Origin: JBALVT01 sp036960305
Lineage (GTDB): Bacteria; Pseudomonadota; Gammaproteobacteria; Pseudomonadales; Halieaceae
DNA length: 64,000 bases
NCBI GenBank assembly: GCA_036960305.1
Contig: JBALWA010000001.1
Coordinates: 176,483-240,482 of the forward strand
Direction of reading: 5' to 3'
The translations under genes and the position numbers were made by a program. The notes under the pieces were generated by a model that worked only from the letters and a program-made list of their open reading frames with translations, was not told the DNA's origin and did not search any database. Positions 45,124 through 53,727 of this stretch are shown one piece after another (position 1 is the stretch's first letter; every line of letters starts with the position of its first letter).

Positions 45124-47310
45124 ATGAGTAATCAACAACCCCTAAGTAAACACTTTGCCGTTTACCTGGCATGCACACTGGGTGCCGCTGTGTCCCAGGC
45201 ATATGCCCAGAATAGCGCACCGATGCTGGAAGAAATTGTGGTGACTGCGCAAAAGCGCGAACAGTCTCTGCAGGATGTTCCTATTTCAGTGGCGGTACTG
45301 AGTGAGGAGGCGCTGCAGATCCGGGGTATTGATACCCTGACTGACATCGGTGCCAACGTACCTAATCTTTATGTCAATTCCGCGCCCAATAGTCCCACCA
45401 GTGTGCGGATGTTCATTCGGGGCATAGGCCAGAACGACGTGCAACTCACCCAGGACCCCTCAGTGGCGCTCTATCTGGATGGTGTCTACGTTGGCACGTC
45501 CATCGGTTCAGGTTTCGAGGGCGTAGATGTGGCGCGTCTGGAGATTTTACGTGGCCCCCAAGGCACTCTGTATGGCAGGAATGCCACCGGTGGCGCGGTC
45601 AATATCGTCACCAGGCGCGCGAATGTTGAGGATTGGGAATTTCGTCAGGATCTAACAACGGGTAATCTGGGCGTATTCAAAGCTAACACAGTACTCAACG
45701 CGCCACTTTCTGATAAGGCCGCCGTAAAGCTCAATTACTTTCACACCGAGCGGGATGAGCTCGTTGAGAATAAGGGCCCGGGTGAGAACTTCGGTATGAA
45801 GGACAATGACAGCCTGGTGCTAGACCTAAGGCTGGATGCTACGCAAGACCTGTCATTTGATTACCGCTACGAGAAGGCTAAAGGTGAGAACAGTCAGCGT
45901 TTTGAGCAGGTCACCGAAACCGCGCCCGGCGCCCTATCCGCGATTACCACAATAACCCAGGACAGTCCCGATAGGCTGGATGATGTTGCGTCGTTTCGGG
46001 AGATCGTTCAGAACGATCTGGAGATAGATGCCCATACCCTGTCTTTCACGTGGGAAGCCAGCGAGTCGATGACTGTAAAATCCATCACGTCATCGAGAGA
46101 GTTGGATAATGAGTATTTCAGTGATCCATTGTCTACCTCCGTTTTTGGCGTAGATGCGGCACCCAGCTACGCTGTAAGCCAGGCCTCATTTGAACAGTTC
46201 TCGCAGGAAATACAGCTGCTTGGCAGTACCGATGCATTGGAATACGTGGTGGGACTGTATTACTACGAAGATGACTCCTCCCAGGACGCCGATGGCTCGG
46301 AAATACTGGGTAATCTCAGGCCTACAGACTTTTCATCCGCTGAAAACGAATCACTGGCCGTCTTCGGGCAGTTCACCTACATTCCAAAGTTCATGGAGCA
46401 GCGCTGGCAGATAACGGTGGGCGGGCGCTATTCAGAAGATAATCGCAAGGCATTTCGGGATAACCAAATTATTGGTTTTACCGCTGACTATGAAGAGGAC
46501 TTTAGCAACTTTACACCTTCGCTGACGCTGGGATTCGACATCAATGACGATTCGAACATTTACGGGAAAATCGTCAGTGGTTTCAAGTCCGGGGGGACCT
46601 CACAACGCTCCGCGAACGAGCAACTCTTTGCTGCCGGTTTCGATGAAGAAGATATTCTCAGCTATGAGTTGGGTTACAAGGGCGACTTCTGGGACCGAAG
46701 GGCACGCCTCAACGTGGCCGTGTTTTATATGGAACTCGATGGCCTGCAGTCCAGTGTCCAGACTGGCTCAACTCCAGGCGAGCGTGATTTTATTCCCACC
46801 GACGATAACACGATTGAAGGGCTGGAGCTCGATCTGACTCTGTTGCTGTCCGAGAGGCTTTCCTTCAGCTTTAATTACGGTTATCTGGATGCCGAAATGG
46901 GCCAAGATTCGGCTGACACCCCCGCCGGCACCTTCTTTTTTACTGATGTTTTCGCCTACGCTCCGGAAACCAATTATACGGCGTCTCTGGACTATAGCGT
47001 GCCGCTCGACAATGGGGATTTAGGCTTTAACCTGAATTATGCCTACAAGGACGAGGTGATCTCTTCCATTAACATCGAAGACGCAAACACTATTGATGAT
47101 TACGGTGTCTGGGGTGCAGCTGCAATCTGGTCCGACATATCACTGGGGAATATGCCCGGCTCCCTGAAATTCATGTTGTGGGGCAAGAACCTGGGGGACG
47201 AGGAGTACAAAACTATTGCAATCGGCGCGTGGAATGCGTTCGGTGTGAGTGAGTTATCAACCTTTGGAGACCCCCGGTCTTATGGCCTGACTGTGAGTTA
47301 CATCTACTAG
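45124..47310 (+). CDS. TonB-dependent outer-membrane receptor
   Basis: 728 residues from ATG 45124, selected for its GGA ribosome site and because the signal peptide (ending SQAYA) follows. The TonB box is in LEEIVVTAQKRE. Plug domain: QSLQDVPISVAVLSEEAL, RGIGQNDVQ, EILRGPQGTLYGRNATGGAV. The 22-strand barrel ends with an aromatic residue after LTVSYIY. This plug type is widespread in marine and sphingomonad bacteria that import hydrophobic or glycosidic molecules rather than only siderophores; no iron-related gene is near. First gene of a nine-gene co-directional run. Confidence 0.95.
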   Translation: MSNQQPLSKHFAVYLACTLGAAVSQAYAQNSAPMLEEIVVTAQKREQSLQDVPISVAVLSEEALQIRGIDTLTDIGANVPNLYVNSAPNSPTSVRMFIRGIGQNDVQLTQDPSVALYLDGVYVGTSIGSGFEGVDVARLEILRGPQGTLYGRNATGGAVNIVTRRANVEDWEFRQDLTTGNLGVFKANTVLNAPLSDKAAVKLNYFHTERDELVENKGPGENFGMKDNDSLVLDLRLDATQDLSFDYRYEKAKGENSQRFEQVTETAPGALSAITTITQDSPDRLDDVASFREIVQNDLEIDAHTLSFTWEASESMTVKSITSSRELDNEYFSDPLSTSVFGVDAAPSYAVSQASFEQFSQEIQLLGSTDALEYVVGLYYYEDDSSQDADGSEILGNLRPTDFSSAENESLAVFGQFTYIPKFMEQRWQITVGGRYSEDNRKAFRDNQIIGFTADYEEDFSNFTPSLTLGFDINDDSNIYGKIVSGFKSGGTSQRSANEQLFAAGFDEEDILSYELGYKGDFWDRRARLNVAVFYMELDGLQSSVQTGSTPGERDFIPTDDNTIEGLELDLTLLLSERLSFSFNYGYLDAEMGQDSADTPAGTFFFTDVFAYAPETNYTASLDYSVPLDNGDLGFNLNYAYKDEVISSINIEDANTIDDYGVWGAAAIWSDISLGNMPGSLKFMLWGKNLGDEEYKTIAIGAWNAFGVSELSTFGDPRSYGLTVSYIY

Positions 47311-47379
47311 TATGTTTGCGCTGCAGACCGTCACGGCTTTCTTATCTATTGTACGAGCCTTCTTCCTGAGAGGAATAAA

Positions 47380-49644
47380 ATGTTAAAGACTAATATCTGT
47401 ACACTATCTATAGCGGTGAGTTTGCTGGGCTCAATTGTCGCCTGCACACCTGAGCAGCAAGTTGTCGATTCGCCTGAAGCGGCACCCACTACGATTTCCG
47501 ATCGGGGGGTGCAGGAGCACGGAAAAATCTGGCCGCGCAGTATCAACTCGGCCTATATGGGTACCTGGGGTGATAACCGCAACTCTGGTTCAACCCTGGT
47601 CACGAGCTTCGAGCAGCGCAGGTTTGCTGGCCAGAGTGAATATATCAGCTGGACCGAACCCAACTCTCCTCCGGTGTCAGGTCTGTTGACCAATGGCAGC
47701 ACAGAAGCGCCCAACGGGCTGATTATTGCGGCCTCACCTCGAGGAGGCGGCACGTCTACCGTGGTTGCATTGAACCTGCAGGGGAAAGTCGTATGGCGTA
47801 CGGAAGAGTGGAATAGTGACGACAATGATGGGGATGGCGTTGCCGACCTGGCCGGTGTGCGCAATGCGGTGGCTTCCAGTGCCGGCATCCAGGCGCCCAT
47901 GGTGGACGATGAAGGTGGCGTTTATGTCGCCGATAACTACGGTGTTTGGAAACTGGACCAGGATACCGGTGAGCGTATCTGGTTTTCTCGTTTTCTTGAT
48001 TACAGCGGCAACACCTTGGCTTCGAATGATTTGCGTCTGATGAATGAAGGAGAAGACGGCCTGGTGGGTACCGTCTTCGCGTCGGGCTGGCATATCTGGC
48101 TGGATCGCCGAGACGGATCGCCAGTGATTGTGAAAGAGCCCGACCCGTTCTCTGCCAACGACTGCCCCGATATGGCCAAATTGTTCATGATTGTAAGCGG
48201 TGGTGAATTGGATAAATCCGGCGAACTCGATGACCTGGTGTGCCTGAGTTATGGCGCCAACAATACAGTCACCCAGCCAAACAATGTGGCGATTCGGCCT
48301 GCGATTCCCGGCTTGTCTGAGCGCGCCCGCTACTTCTTTACCTATGCAGGGCCTCCTGGAAAACCTGATCACGCACGTTTGATTGCCTACGATTTTACAC
48401 ACAGTGAGAAAGATGGCTGGGGTATTGAGAAGGTTTGGGAGCGCCTGATCGAGGGCGAGACCGGTGCATCGCCGACGCTCACGCCGGATTACACCGTAGT
48501 CAACGCATCGGATGGTGAGGGTAATGTGAACTTTACGTACACGGAAACCGGCGAAGCAATACCCGACCCCGATGTGCATTTCAATAGCTTCGGCTCTCCA
48601 GGTAATACCATAGACGGACTCTATTGCGATCTATGGAGCATCACCTGTACATCGGTTGATGGTAAAACGGTGATTCAGGCCGATCACTCTGTGTCGGGAG
48701 AAATTGCCGCCCAGGCCCTCCCCGAGGAAATGGAAAGTTACGGGATTCCCTTTTTATGGGGCACTACGCCAGATGCCAACTTTGTTGGTGGTGCGATCCT
48801 GGACCCCATGCGTTGGACTTTCACTGCCAGCGTTGGCTATCCCTACTACATAGGCGATGCGCTGGGTGCCATGCTGAAAATGGGCGAGCTGACGCCGACA
48901 GCGATGGTGCCGGTTACGTTTAGCGCCAAGACCGGAAAGCTGATGCCGGGGCAGAACTTTGGTCCTGAGCTGGTGCGCCCGGGGAATTCCGAGGCCAATG
49001 CCATGATCACTACCACCGGTCGTTATGTGGTGCAAAAGGCGGAGTTGATCAACCTGTTCTACTACTACCTGTTTCAGGGAAACTACAACTTTTTTAACAG
49101 CAATGACTCCAGCTTTGACGATGTGAGCGAAACCCAAATGGGCATGATGGAAGACCTCACCTCGAAATTCAACGTCTTCAATCTGTTCGACCCAATTGAT
49201 GAGCAGGGCATCGTGCCAGAGCAGTGGAAAGTGCCGCAGCCTATGTCTGGTCTGTCGATTTATGAACCCGTGGCCTTTATGCAAGGCGTTAAGAATCAGC
49301 TGGAAATGGACATGGCACACGCAGAGTGGGCTTTGCCGAACCTCTGCCTGCAAGCGGGTTGCGAAATTGAAGAAGCCGCCGCACGGCTGGGCTATGCCGC
49401 CTGGAACCTTGACAAGGCAGTGCAGCGTCAATTGGCAGAGGCGGGCAAGCGAGGGGAGATAGATGCCCAGGCGGCCCAGCATCTGAGCGAGTTAGCGGTC
49501 GCAGCGGCGGGTCAATGTCGCGGGGCCAGGGAGCAGTTATTGGCAAAGCAGCCGGTGTTACCGACGGAGGAGGTTGTCGACTCGGCCAGAGCAGACCTGG
49601 CGTCTTGTATGGCTAGCTTGGAAAGTGCACTGGTAGGGTTGTAA
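47380..49644 (+). CDS. large lipoprotein with propeller-like repeats, unknown function
   Basis: 754 residues, not assigned to a named family. Lipoprotein signal with lipobox IVAC (Cys22). The first half has segments like PQQ/quinoprotein propeller blades: GKVVWRTEEWN, GGVYVADNYGVWKLDQDTGE. A calcium-type loop DDNDGDGVAD is at about 147-156. The second half (VGGAILDPMRWTFTASVGYP, TFSAKTGKLMPGQNFGPEL) is aromatic-rich, and the last 130 residues are helical. No catalytic motif seen. Good ribosome site (GAGAGGA). Directly follows the receptor gene, so it may be a surface partner that binds or processes the imported ligand. Confidence 0.75.
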   Translation: MLKTNICTLSIAVSLLGSIVACTPEQQVVDSPEAAPTTISDRGVQEHGKIWPRSINSAYMGTWGDNRNSGSTLVTSFEQRRFAGQSEYISWTEPNSPPVSGLLTNGSTEAPNGLIIAASPRGGGTSTVVALNLQGKVVWRTEEWNSDDNDGDGVADLAGVRNAVASSAGIQAPMVDDEGGVYVADNYGVWKLDQDTGERIWFSRFLDYSGNTLASNDLRLMNEGEDGLVGTVFASGWHIWLDRRDGSPVIVKEPDPFSANDCPDMAKLFMIVSGGELDKSGELDDLVCLSYGANNTVTQPNNVAIRPAIPGLSERARYFFTYAGPPGKPDHARLIAYDFTHSEKDGWGIEKVWERLIEGETGASPTLTPDYTVVNASDGEGNVNFTYTETGEAIPDPDVHFNSFGSPGNTIDGLYCDLWSITCTSVDGKTVIQADHSVSGEIAAQALPEEMESYGIPFLWGTTPDANFVGGAILDPMRWTFTASVGYPYYIGDALGAMLKMGELTPTAMVPVTFSAKTGKLMPGQNFGPELVRPGNSEANAMITTTGRYVVQKAELINLFYYYLFQGNYNFFNSNDSSFDDVSETQMGMMEDLTSKFNVFNLFDPIDEQGIVPEQWKVPQPMSGLSIYEPVAFMQGVKNQLEMDMAHAEWALPNLCLQAGCEIEEAAARLGYAAWNLDKAVQRQLAEAGKRGEIDAQAAQHLSELAVAAAGQCRGAREQLLAKQPVLPTEEVVDSARADLASCMASLESALVGL

Positions 49645-49675
49645 GTAGGCTTTTGGATGAGATGAGGGCAGGATA

Positions 49676-51073
49676 ATGACACAGACATTTTACTCTTTGC
49701 ACCGTCGGTTACTTCTGGTAACCGTTATTTTCGCCACGCTTGTTGCTCCTCAATTGGGTGCCGCCACTCTTGCACAGACAGTGTCGCCCAAGGATTCGCC
49801 CAAGCAGGAGATCAGGGCAATTATGGGTGAATGGATTGACGCAGTTGCGGGAAAGAAGACTGATGATCTGACGTTGCTAGTCGACTCTGAAAGTGAGGCC
49901 TACTACTTGCGAATAAAGGAAATGGCACTTAATGCTGATGCGGCAGAGCTAGTGGATCTTGCGGAAGTTGAGCTGCTGCAGCTTATGTTCTTCCGCCTGA
50001 TGATGGACCGGGAACAATTGCAAGGGCTGACCGCGGCACAGTTACTGGCGTTTGCTGTTGAGAAGGGTTTCATTGGTATGGAGTTAAGGCGTGCCGACTC
50101 ACTTGAAGAAATTGAGCTTGATGACAATACCGCAAAGGGACGGTTATACAAGTTCGGTAAGGAAGATAGGGCGGATCGCTATCAGCAGTATTTCGTGAAG
50201 GAGCAGGGTTCCTGGCGAGTGAGCCTACGGGGTGAGCAGGAGCGCCTTGAGGGAGAGTTTGACAGCTTTGTACAGCGCTCCGGGCTTTCACGCTCGGAGG
50301 CGGCATTCCTTATTCTCGAGATGCGTACTATGCGTAAGGTTACGCGAGCAGATTTTATTGGATATGACGAGGTGGCTGAGGAGGGAGTAACCGCGACAGC
50401 AGTTCTATCTTTTGGTGCGATGGAACAATTTCGCCTTGTTTCTGTGCGGTTGTCGGAAACGCTTGTCGGTACCTCAGCAGTAACCTTGGATGACACACAC
50501 ACAGGTCTTAAATATGTTCTACAGCGTGGAGATAGTGTTCCAGGTTATCCAGATATTACCTTGCAGCGTATCGAACCTAGTGCTGCGAAATTCGAAAACC
50601 AGCTTGACTCGCGAGAGTCTCTTTCTCTCTCGCTTGACCCCGACGACCGACTGAGCCGCCGTGAAGTTGTTGCTGAGGGGGGCAGCCAGGTGCATAACAC
50701 ACTTGTGGATGAAGCGACTCTGGGAGAGAGGTACCCCGGAGAAATGATGGTGCAATGGCGCAATATTGGTTTGCGCGGACGTGCGCAATTGCTACAGCAG
50801 GCCTGGTTGACACCTGATTTTGGCAGAGCACTGGGCCCTGACAAAAAAATGCTGGGGCTGAAAGTCAGCCAGGTTACTGCTGCCAGCTTCTGGGACCAGG
50901 CAGGCTTACAGGATGGCGATCTGCTCAAAGAGTTGAACGGCTTTCCCATAAATACCCTTGATGCATGGAAAAAAGCGATACGTGTCGCCGAAACCGAACA
51001 GGAGCTTACGGTCAAGTTGGAGCGCGGTGACCATGAATTGATCTTCCGCACACACACGGTCAAGCCTGGCTAG
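49676..51073 (+). CDS. secreted protein with GspC-like HR and PDZ modules
   Basis: 465 residues. Signal peptide about 1-31 (LLLVTVIFATLVAPQLGAA). Residues about 45-190 may be an NTF2-like fold (KQEIRAIMGEWIDAVAGKK; GRLYKFGKEDRADRYQQYFV). Around 280-320 the sequence YVLQRGDSVPGYPDITLQRI then ESLSLSLD resembles the HR domain of GspC, and residues about 390-460 form a PDZ-like domain (FWDQAGLQDGDLLKELNG). No transmembrane helix beyond the signal. Not a known family to me; possibly a periplasmic chaperone or adaptor. Lies 31 bases after the lipoprotein gene. Confidence 0.7.
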   Translation: MTQTFYSLHRRLLLVTVIFATLVAPQLGAATLAQTVSPKDSPKQEIRAIMGEWIDAVAGKKTDDLTLLVDSESEAYYLRIKEMALNADAAELVDLAEVELLQLMFFRLMMDREQLQGLTAAQLLAFAVEKGFIGMELRRADSLEEIELDDNTAKGRLYKFGKEDRADRYQQYFVKEQGSWRVSLRGEQERLEGEFDSFVQRSGLSRSEAAFLILEMRTMRKVTRADFIGYDEVAEEGVTATAVLSFGAMEQFRLVSVRLSETLVGTSAVTLDDTHTGLKYVLQRGDSVPGYPDITLQRIEPSAAKFENQLDSRESLSLSLDPDDRLSRREVVAEGGSQVHNTLVDEATLGERYPGEMMVQWRNIGLRGRAQLLQQAWLTPDFGRALGPDKKMLGLKVSQVTAASFWDQAGLQDGDLLKELNGFPINTLDAWKKAIRVAETEQELTVKLERGDHELIFRTHTVKPG

Positions 51074-51174
51074 CACGGCACCACGTAATAATGAATTGGG
51101 TCTTTCCCGTTAGCCTTAATAGGGATGACAGGCGCCGGCCTTAACTGAATTTTGATAGCGTAGGAACCTGAGAA

Positions 51175-52536
51175 ATGAATGCTATAAACTATCTTGAAGC
51201 ACGAGATGCGCCCCTGAAGGATCTGCAACATATTCCCGGCGAGAGAGGGTGGCCTGTTGTGGGCAAGCTTCCTGCTATGGTGAAAGACCTTAATGGCTTG
51301 TTGCATCGCTATCATCGGGATTACGGTGATGTCGTTCGTCATGATATTGGCCTCTCAATGAGCGGTGTGGTTTTACTGGGGCCCGATCATTACAAACGAA
51401 TCCTGCTGGACACTGAAAAGAATTTTTCATGCCAGGCAGGCTATGCCAAAACCATCGGTGTTTTCTATGGCGGCGGTCTATTGATGCGGGACTTCGATGA
51501 TCATCGCTTCAATCGCAGGGCATTCCAGGTGGCCTTCAAGACTGACGCAATGCGTGGCTACGCCGAGTTAATGAACCCGATCATAGAGCGCTCACTTCCG
51601 CAGTGGGGTAATGAGTCGAACTTCCTTTTCTTTCCTCACGTTAAGCAGCTGCTTCTGGCAATTGCTTCCAAAGTGTTCTTCGGGGTTGATGACCTTGGGC
51701 AGGACGCAGAGAAATTGAACCAGGCGTTTATCGATGTAGTAGAGCGTGGAATCATGGCCGTTATACGGCTCAAAATCCCCGGTTTGAACTACCATCGCGC
51801 ATGGCAATCGAAGGCGTTTATGGATGAATTTATCACCGGTCTGATTGATGAGAGAAGGTCGGGGAATGGCACGGACTTCATGTCACATGCGGTCAGATTG
51901 AAAACCGATGAAGGCAACTATTTTTCCGATAGAGACCTGGTCCAGCACCTGACATTCCTGTTGTTTGCGGCACACGACACAACAACGAGCGCGCTGTCAC
52001 ACATGGTAATGCTGCTGGCGAAAAACCCGGATATTCAGGAACAGCTGCGGGAGGAGTCCAGGGCCTTGGGTGAAGATCAGCTGGCCTATGAAGATATGGG
52101 CAAGCTTGAGGGCCTGGACCGTGCATTTCACGAGTCGATTCGCCTTCACCCGTCGGTACCCCTGATGCAGCGCAGAACGATTGAAGAGTGTGAGTTCAGT
52201 GGTAACCGAATTCCTGCGAATACGCTGCTGTTTGTCCCGCCCCAATTTAGTCATACGATGGAAGAGTGGTGGGACCAACCGATGAAGTTTGACCCCGACC
52301 GTTTCAGTAATGAACGCAAGGAGCACAAACGCCACAGCCACAGTTATGTGCCCTTTGGTGGCGGGGCGCACAAGTGTCTGGGCATGCATTTTGCGATTAT
52401 GAATGTTAAGTGCTTTATGCATCAGTTCCTGTTGCGTTATCGCTTTTCGGTGGAAGAGGGCTATAGACCCAAAATGCAGACCTTACCACTGCCCAAGCCC
52501 GGCGATGACCTCCCCATTAAATTAACCAGAATCTGA
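51175..52536 (+). CDS. cytochrome P450
   Basis: 453-residue soluble haem monooxygenase. I-helix FLLFAAHDTTTSALSH, K-helix ExxR in HESIRLHPS, and the haem loop FGGGAHKCLGMHFA with Cys401 as the iron ligand. The haem loop FGGGAxxCLG is closer to CYP120/CYP26/CYP51-type enzymes than to the usual soluble bacterial CYP125 or CYP153 types; this is a motif impression only. No ferredoxin or reductase gene adjoins it (the rubredoxin is 36 kb away). It should hydroxylate a hydrophobic substrate taken up by the cluster. Confidence 0.94.
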   Translation: MNAINYLEARDAPLKDLQHIPGERGWPVVGKLPAMVKDLNGLLHRYHRDYGDVVRHDIGLSMSGVVLLGPDHYKRILLDTEKNFSCQAGYAKTIGVFYGGGLLMRDFDDHRFNRRAFQVAFKTDAMRGYAELMNPIIERSLPQWGNESNFLFFPHVKQLLLAIASKVFFGVDDLGQDAEKLNQAFIDVVERGIMAVIRLKIPGLNYHRAWQSKAFMDEFITGLIDERRSGNGTDFMSHAVRLKTDEGNYFSDRDLVQHLTFLLFAAHDTTTSALSHMVMLLAKNPDIQEQLREESRALGEDQLAYEDMGKLEGLDRAFHESIRLHPSVPLMQRRTIEECEFSGNRIPANTLLFVPPQFSHTMEEWWDQPMKFDPDRFSNERKEHKRHSHSYVPFGGGAHKCLGMHFAIMNVKCFMHQFLLRYRFSVEEGYRPKMQTLPLPKPGDDLPIKLTRI

Positions 52537-52555
52537 TTGGAAAATCCGGAGAACA

Positions 52556-53716
52556 ATGATGACTGAAATGAACGATTACAGCGGTGCCTTCAAGCCAGAT
52601 CTGGACTTTGGCGACTTCTCCAGGGAGTTTCTTTTAGAGCTGGTCAAGAACTGGCAGTGGGCCTGGATGCATCTGGACCATGCTTTTTTCGAGCAGTTCA
52701 TCCTGCGTAATGACCTGGACAAAGCTTTCGAGATGGATATGGCGATGTGGTTGCGGGTCGCTACCCGGGTGAACCCGGTGTTTGCGAAGATTGCGCGCAT
52801 CCCGGTCGACAATGTGGTGGACTGCCAGAAGGCATTTCAGCTACCGCTTGATAACACCATGGGTGAGTTGTGGAGCACGTCAATTAAGTTTGTCGATGAG
52901 TACGAATCGGTGCACGAGGTTAATCAATGCCCGGCGCTAGACTGGATAGAGGACCATGCGCCGGATCGCATCATCGGCCTGTGCGAGCTAGACCGGAAAG
53001 TGATTGAGCGCTACAAGATCAATATGGACGTTGAACTCACGCCGGTTAGATTGCCGCCTCGAGCGAGTAAGGAGCACAAGCCCTGCGCATGGAAACTGAA
53101 AAAAGAGGTGCCCGAGGGTACTCCTCGCAAGCCAATCGAAGAACTGGTTGATTGGACCACCACGCCTCCGGAGGTCGACGATCTCAGCGGCCCCCTCTAT
53201 CCGCATCTCACACACGAAAGCTTCAGCAAGGACTTCCTGCTGCGGATGATGGAGGCCTGGCAATATGCCTGGCTGACTCTGGCTGAGACACACTTTCTCA
53301 CCGCGCGTACCGAACACGGTTACGACAGCGCCATGGAAATCAGTACAGCTGCCTGGGCTAAGGCCACGGGCGGGATCCAAAAGCGATATGTTGCTACTGC
53401 GGAGATAAAACTCAATACTGTGCTGGATTCATTGAAACTCATGCAACTGGCTATGGATACGCCGATTGGCCCACTGTATCGTGCTTCCTACGAGGTACTT
53501 AACGACAATCATGTCATTCTGGGGATCACTGCTCGTGATCTTGTACCACACCCTGACTGGCCAGCCCCCGACCTGGACGTAGCACTGGGCGGCGGAGACT
53601 GGACGGCGCGGATCAAAGCTTCCTTGCTAAACCCGGCAATCAGCGTGAGGGCTATGGACCCGGTGCCACAGCCGGGCGACGGGCACGCCAGTGGTCGCTG
53701 GGAACTCAAACTCTAG
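52556..53716 (+). CDS. internally duplicated protein, possibly DUF6125-like
   Basis: 386 residues made of two homologous halves of about 130 residues. Half 1 starts near residue 17 (DFSREFLLELVKNWQWAW) and half 2 near 220 (SFSKDFLLRMMEAWQYAW); both continue with an acidic/aromatic helix, then W..A, and a PLDNTMGELW / PIGPLYRA-type segment. Each half resembles single-domain DUF6125-like proteins, whose activity is unknown; that link is from memory. No signal peptide. The second ATG (52559) fits the GGAG site equally well. Tightly spaced between the P450 (19 bases) and sulfatase-like (11 bases) genes. Confidence 0.75.
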   Translation: MMTEMNDYSGAFKPDLDFGDFSREFLLELVKNWQWAWMHLDHAFFEQFILRNDLDKAFEMDMAMWLRVATRVNPVFAKIARIPVDNVVDCQKAFQLPLDNTMGELWSTSIKFVDEYESVHEVNQCPALDWIEDHAPDRIIGLCELDRKVIERYKINMDVELTPVRLPPRASKEHKPCAWKLKKEVPEGTPRKPIEELVDWTTTPPEVDDLSGPLYPHLTHESFSKDFLLRMMEAWQYAWLTLAETHFLTARTEHGYDSAMEISTAAWAKATGGIQKRYVATAEIKLNTVLDSLKLMQLAMDTPIGPLYRASYEVLNDNHVILGITARDLVPHPDWPAPDLDVALGGGDWTARIKASLLNPAISVRAMDPVPQPGDGHASGRWELKL

Positions 53717-53727
53717 GAGTACGATCT

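Noticed and set aside
47734..48579. Minus-strand open frame of 281 codons opposite the lipoprotein
   Set aside because: The plus-strand gene has a lipobox, a ribosome site and protein-like composition; the minus frame has neither start signal nor motif.
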